From contig JAHBMJ010004128.1 in the NCBI GenBank assembly GCA_018398765.1, positions 30,001-83,340 of the forward strand: a stretch of 53,340 nt of DNA, given 5' to 3'. The notes below the pieces were generated by a model. It saw only the letters and a list, made by a program, of their open reading frames with translations, was not told the origin of the DNA and made no database searches. The translations under genes were made by a program, and so were the position numbers. Source of the stretch: Chromera velia. Its lineage: Eukaryota > Sar > Chromeraceae. Each line of letters starts with the position of its first letter. Position 1 is the first letter of the stretch. Below are positions 49,049-53,340 of the stretch, piece after piece.

Positions 49049-50730
49049 ATGCGGTGTATACTAAGCTACTCTCAGCCAATTGAGAGTCTGGAGATTCCGT
49101 TTTTAGCCACAAACTTTCCGTTCTTGGTGGGCGCGACTGTGCTCGCCTTGCTGGGATTCTTCAGGGAATCGGTGGCGTTGATGGTCAGTGAGAATATATA
49201 GATGTAAACTGTATATATGAGAAAGGAGGGTGGGAAAGAGGCTGGAATCGTACGGATGGTTTCTTTTTTTTCACAAAAAAGTCCGATCGACACTTTGAGT
49301 GCCTGCGTCTCGTGCGTCTTCCTCTTTCGTGCATGTGTGCTTGTTTCTTTTCGGGATGTGTTTCGTCTCTGCGCTCTCTTCGTCTCTTCCATCCTGACAC
49401 TTGAATGAAAGTGGACATCGACGAAGCTTGAAGAGAGGAGATGATGACGTATTCCTGTTCCCTTCTGCGTGTGCAGATTTGCGGATTGGTGTCTTTGGTC
49501 TTTCATTTCTGGCAGTGTGTGGATGGACAGGGCAGCTGCCGTGTCCAGTTCTGCCTCGTGGGAGACTTCCTTGCCTGTGGTCTGATGGGAGCAGTGACGG
49601 TTGGGTATGCTTCCAGGAGTCTCACTGATCTTTCCATTTGTGTTTCTCTCCCGCTTGTTCTACTGTCAGCGGGGTCCGTCTCTCTTCTTTTTTTAAGCTG
49701 GGTGCCCTGGAAGTACACGTACACACACGGGGTGTGGCACGTGGCTGCGGCAGTGATACTCTGCGTATCGAATATGGTCCTCCATGAGCCGGGGGGAGTG
49801 CAAAGGGAGGGCTTGTATGATTGGAGACTGTATTGCGTGCTCATTTGCCTTTTGGGCCCCCCATTTACGTTGTTGGCGTATCGTTTGGAGAAGAGAAAAC
49901 GAATGCTGAGAGCAGCAGCAGCAGAGGAGGACACAGACCCGCTCTCTGGCCGTCTCCTCCTTGCCCCCGTTTCTGTCTGTACACAAGCAGAGAAAGAAGA
50001 AAAAAGACACTCCCGAGTCTATCCGTGTGAGTGTCAGTGCAGCAAGGTCCAGCCAGCCGCGCACAAAGGAAATCCATGTGGATCAATTCAATCTTCCCTT
50101 CTTCTCCCTCTTCCTTCCACCTGCCCGTCAGACTCCCACAGAGCTTCTGCAAAAACAAACACGACCAAGAGAGAGAAAAGAAGCAAGTGCCCAAGAAGAC
50201 CTTCCTTTTGCAAACAAAATTTGCAAACAACGACTCCAAATCGCTTCCATGATGAAATTGAGAACCAAAGCGCCCAAGTCTCCCCAGCCCCAGCAGCCCC
50301 CCGCTGCACGCATAGAAACGAGCAGGAAGAGGCAGAGGCGCAAGAGAGGGTCTGGACTCTCACCCCCTCCTCAGAAGCCACTGACACCTTGCCGATGCCA
50401 CCCTCAGATGTAGACGATACAGAGGACCATGGGGCTGTGGAGACGGAGAGTGAGATAGAGACAGAAACAGAGACAGAGAGGCGAGCAGACTTGCCTTTGC
50501 TTCAGGCACCCTCGTTTTGTCAGGGGAAGGAGAAAGAAGAGGAGAATGAAGAAGAAGAATTTGCAGAAGGAGAAGAGTCCCTGCCTTTGTCTCTGTCTCT
50601 GTCTCTGTCTGTTCCCCTTTGTGCTGTGTGCGGAGGGACTTTGGGGATCTCGGCAGTCCATGGAGACAGCCAGACGAGCATTGCGAGTGCAGCAACCACC
50701 GCAACGGCGGCGGCAAGTCCAAGAGACTGA
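49049..50730 (+). CDS. Multi-pass membrane protein, TMEM8/CREST-like, with long acidic tail
   Basis: Exons 49049-49183 and 49477-50730 (donor GTCAGT, acceptor GTGCAG, phase 0); 462 residues from MRCILSYSQPIESLEIPFL. About six to seven hydrophobic segments fill the first 200 residues. FHFWQCVD, QFCLVGDFLACGL and THGVWHVAAA match the order of conserved Cys/Asp and HxxWH positions in the CREST superfamily (TMEM8/PGAP6, alkaline ceramidases), whose members are membrane lipid hydrolases or fusion factors. Catalytic activity is not demonstrated here. The C-terminal 260 residues are Ser/Thr/Glu-rich, low-complexity and probably cytosolic. The tail may be partly intronic, since a candidate later exon exists at 51215-51315. 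Confidence 0.68.
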
Positions 50731-51039
50731 TGAGAAGGCGGGAGAAGAAGCAGAAGACTGATCGCAGGAGGAGAAAGAGAAAGACCCTGGAAATGGAAAT
50801 GGAAAGAAAAGACAGGAAAAAGAGACGACAGGATAGGCTCGATGTGTTTTTCCTGAGAAGCTTTTTTTTCGTATAGGTGTGCTGGAAATGATAAAAGGGG
50901 AGGGGTTTATTTGTCTTGGTGATGTCAGTAAAGTTGAAAGAGGACAGGCGAATGCACTGACGGAGCGGAGCTGCACAGAGAGACATCAGATTGACCCACC
51001 CACACAGACAGAAAACACACACGGACACACGTATACACA

Positions 51040-51073
<34 letters not shown>

Positions 51074-51214
51074 AAGAAAGAAAGAAAGAAAGAAAGAAGG
51101 AAGGAAAGAAAGAAAGAAAGAAGGAAAGAAGGAAAGATAGAAAGAAAGAGGGAGGGACGGGAAGAGAAGAGGCGAGAATGTCAAGAGTGCAAGCGCAAGA
51201 ATCAGAATTTGCAG
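50731..51214. other. Non-coding stretch with CA/GA/GAAA microsatellites
   Basis: Purine-rich repeat DNA (51030-51160 is (CA)n(GA)n then GAAA/GGAA). Either 3' UTR or an intron of the preceding gene. Confidence 0.5.
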
Positions 51215-51315
51215 ACTGCAAAGAGGTGCGCAAGGATCTTCTGTACTGCATGGATTGCACAGCAATTGAACATAAAAGGGACAAACGAGCAGAAGGAGGG
51301 CGACCAGCTTCTTGA
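51215..51315 (+). CDS. Candidate terminal exon, unrecognised
   Basis: After the acceptor AATTTGCAG, 101 nt (two bases plus 33 codons including TGA) encode CKEVRKDLLYCMDCTAIEHK and RDKRAEGGRPAS. It could end an alternative form of the preceding membrane-protein gene. A second open frame over the same bases makes this uncertain. Confidence 0.3.
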
Positions 51316-51563
51316 CCAGCTTGCGATGTGTGTAGAGGTATGTGACCCATATATCTGAATCTAGGTCTGAATAACTGTAGCAAAAGCTGCAAAACTGTGG
51401 GTTACATGTAGTCTCAGAATTGATGATTGTGTATTAAGCATTAAATTCTAGATCAGATTAGAAAAAAAAAAGTTTCTGTTGGCCAACCCTAGCGCCAACG
51501 TATAGTGGCCATTGAACTTCTTTTAAGTTTTAAAATAATTATTGAATACTATAGATTGAATAC

Positions 51564-52438
51564 TAGGCGACGCACAGTGGTAAAAAAAAAAAAAAATAGA
51601 CCTTTCCAGATTTTTTTTTTTTCTTTTTTTCTTTTTTTCTACGAAGGATTTCCTGGAGCACCTCTAGGAGCACCTAGAGGAGCACCTTTTAGAAGTACTT
51701 TTAAACTAACTTTCTCGCGAACTTATTATTCAACTCAAAGTTTTAAACATCTTTTCAACCCTAGTTTCAATCCTAGTTCTAGTCCTAGTTGTTATTGTAC
51801 GTTTGTCTCTACTAGTGTCTCTACTAGTGTCTTCACCATTCCATCATTGACTTTGTTGAACACGAACCAACCGATCTTTTTTCCCTTATTTAACTACACT
51901 GTCACCAGACTTTTTTCTCTTCTCTTTATTATGTCTGTTAAAAACCATGTCTTCTTGTTTTCCATTCACATTGACTTGCATTCGCCCTTTCTTTCTCGTA
52001 AATTCTGCAGCCACTTCAGTATTATCCCCACGCAGTATCGAGTCTACTATCGACTTGTGCTCTTGGTTGAACATATTTTCACGGCTGGCCGCTGCATTTG
52101 CATCATCACCTTGCTCATGCAAAGAGTGATAAGAAGGATGGATGCATGGATGCAGACAGAAGAGCAGACAGAGGAGAAGTTCTTTAACCGGCTCTTTGAC
52201 GATATCTAGGACGATATACATTTCGAAGCTCTAGTCGAAGCTAGTTTTGGTCAATCCTTTTAAGCGTCTACCAAGCTAGAAGTGAAACTGGGATTCTAGA
52301 TATGATTCAAACTCTAGTTGAAGCTAGTCATTTAACCTTTATTTTTTTTACATATACAATAAAATTTTAAATAAAAATTAAAAAAAAGAATAGACGTTTT
52401 CAGATTTTTTTTTTTTTTTTACCACTGTGCATCGCCTA
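51564..52438. mobile_element. 875-bp DNA element with terminal inverted repeats and 11-bp target duplication
   Basis: Left end TAGGCGACGCACAGTGGTAA, right end its reverse complement with one change (GAT for GAC), each followed inward by an A/T run. The flanks are AGATTGAATAC (51553-51563) and AGATTGAATAT (52439-52449), a near-perfect 11-bp duplication. Just inside each end, a related sequence of the form AATAGACNTTTYCAGATTTT occurs in direct orientation. A 111-codon minus-strand frame (51886-52221) has protein-like composition (SIVDSILRGDNTEVAAEFTR) but is too short for a transposase, so I read this as a non-autonomous element. Confidence 0.72.
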
Positions 52439-52958
52439 AGATTGAATATCACTTTTTAAAACTGATATTTAACTGATTAAAGCGTTCAACTTTAAAAAAG
52501 TTGTGATACCTTTTAATTAATTCTAGTATGTTAATTCTAGTTTTTCTGGTGCTAATCCTAAACTATTCTAGACTTTAATTAAGTTTATTTAAGAATCTGT
52601 CAGTGATAAGACAAATCTATCCCAAACGGTCTCCAACATCAAAACGGTCTCCAAAATTACCATATCTATCAAACATTTCTAGGTACTAAACAATGATTAA
52701 AAACTTAAAACAAAGAGTTTTAAACGGTTTGAGAGTGCAATTAAGTGTTTTTTAAATCCTAGTTAGTAAGAGAATTATATAAAAATTTGATTTATGATAA
52801 CTATATATATATTTAAATTTGAATGTATGATTTTAAGTTTTTAACTCTTTAAAATATTTTCTTTACAATGAATCTTAAGGTTTTAACAGAAAGATTGAAA
52901 ACATATAAAACATAGTGTAGAGCTTTTACAAGTATCACAATTGATGTTATTAATATGT

Positions 52959-52961
<3 letters not shown>

Positions 52962-52995
<34 letters not shown>
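52962..52995. repeat. TA microsatellite
   Basis: About 17 uninterrupted TA units. Confidence 0.95.
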
Positions 52996-52996
<1 letters not shown>

Positions 52997-53228
52997 TGTG
53001 TACTAGACTGTCTGAATACAAATCATGAGCAGAACGCTCATAATATTGGCCGTGAGCTGAAGGCACTGTTTCAGTGTAACACTGCAACAACCAGACAACG
53101 AAGTTATTCGACTCATATAACAATTTTTTAATGCCGCCGAAACAATGATCAACATTTTTATATTGGCTTTCAGTGTACGTAACCTGTCAGTAAAGATCTG
53201 TGTGCATGTGGATCTGCCAGTGCGCGCA

Positions 53229-53294
<66 letters not shown>

Positions 53295-53295
53295 T

Positions 53296-53339
<44 letters not shown>

Positions 53340-53340
53340 A
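53229..53340. repeat. CA microsatellite, runs off window
   Basis: (CA)n with occasional TA steps, continuing past the window end. Confidence 0.95.

Larger units (their letters stand above)
51350..53228. other. AT-rich intergenic DNA
   Basis: Strongly AT-rich after the plus-strand gene, as in the other 3' spacers. It carries the inverted-repeat element at 51564-52438 and short CTAGT/CTAGTT repeats. No coding gene is supported. Confidence 0.6.

Noticed and set aside
51505-52209. 234-codon plus-strand frame in the AT-rich end
   Set aside because: Phe/Leu/Ser/Tyr-rich AT-driven translation that crosses the terminal repeat of the mobile element; not protein-like.
1-53340. tRNA, rRNA and CRISPR arrays
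   Set aside because: No cloverleaf with a TTCGA arm, no rRNA-like conserved stretch and no spaced direct repeats; the many tandem repeats are microsatellites or the splice-site duplications described.

Overview
The window looks like nuclear DNA of an intron-rich alveolate. My best guess is a chromerid alga such as Chromera velia. This rests on standard-code genes with GT-AG introns, a fatty acyl-CoA reductase fused to a DHAP acyltransferase (an architecture described in Tetrahymena), a repeat-rich LRR protein, and introns packed with CA, GA, CAGA and CTTC microsatellites. I see no operons, rRNA, tRNA or CRISPR. All gene models below were built by hand from splice signals and reading-frame continuity, so small exons may be missed.

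Layout, left to right. 1-3499 (+): 3' part of an LRR protein. 3500-4370: AT-rich convergent spacer. 4885-21569 (-): a gene of about 33 exons joining a fatty acyl-CoA reductase (FAR) to a peroxisomal-type acyltransferase, i.e. the two activities that start ether-lipid synthesis. 21570-22866: divergent spacer. 22867-24563 (+): P-loop ATPase-like gene interrupted by an in-frame TAG or a 54-nt intron. 24564-25321: AT-rich convergent spacer. 25322-27971 (-): four-exon LC8 dynein light chain. 27972-28686: divergent spacer. 28687-36316 (+): about 1,900-residue protein with an N-terminal TPR-like motif and an ADP-ribosyltransferase-like segment. 36317-36917: AT-rich convergent spacer. 36918-39308 (-): candidate exons of an unrecognised gene. 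40905-47120 (-): indoleamine 2,3-dioxygenase-like protein with a membrane tail. 47121-49048: divergent spacer with a GC-rich repeat unit. 49049-50730 (+): multi-pass membrane protein resembling TMEM8/CREST proteins. 51350-53340: AT-rich DNA carrying an 875-bp element with terminal inverted repeats.

Genes alternate strand almost one by one. Every convergent gap is strongly AT-rich and every divergent gap is GC-neutral or GC-rich. Two of the convergent gaps carry the same 41-bp element.

The most unusual signal is a recurring structure at 3' splice sites. At three introns (two in the FAR half, one in LC8) a segment straddling the intron-exon junction is repeated in tandem, and each repeat is separated by a short AT-rich hairpin containing CATACAG. 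This looks like a family of intron-associated insertions or duplications able to create or move splice sites. In addition, about half of the splice donors begin GTCN, and many of these run straight into (GTCN)n tetranucleotide arrays.
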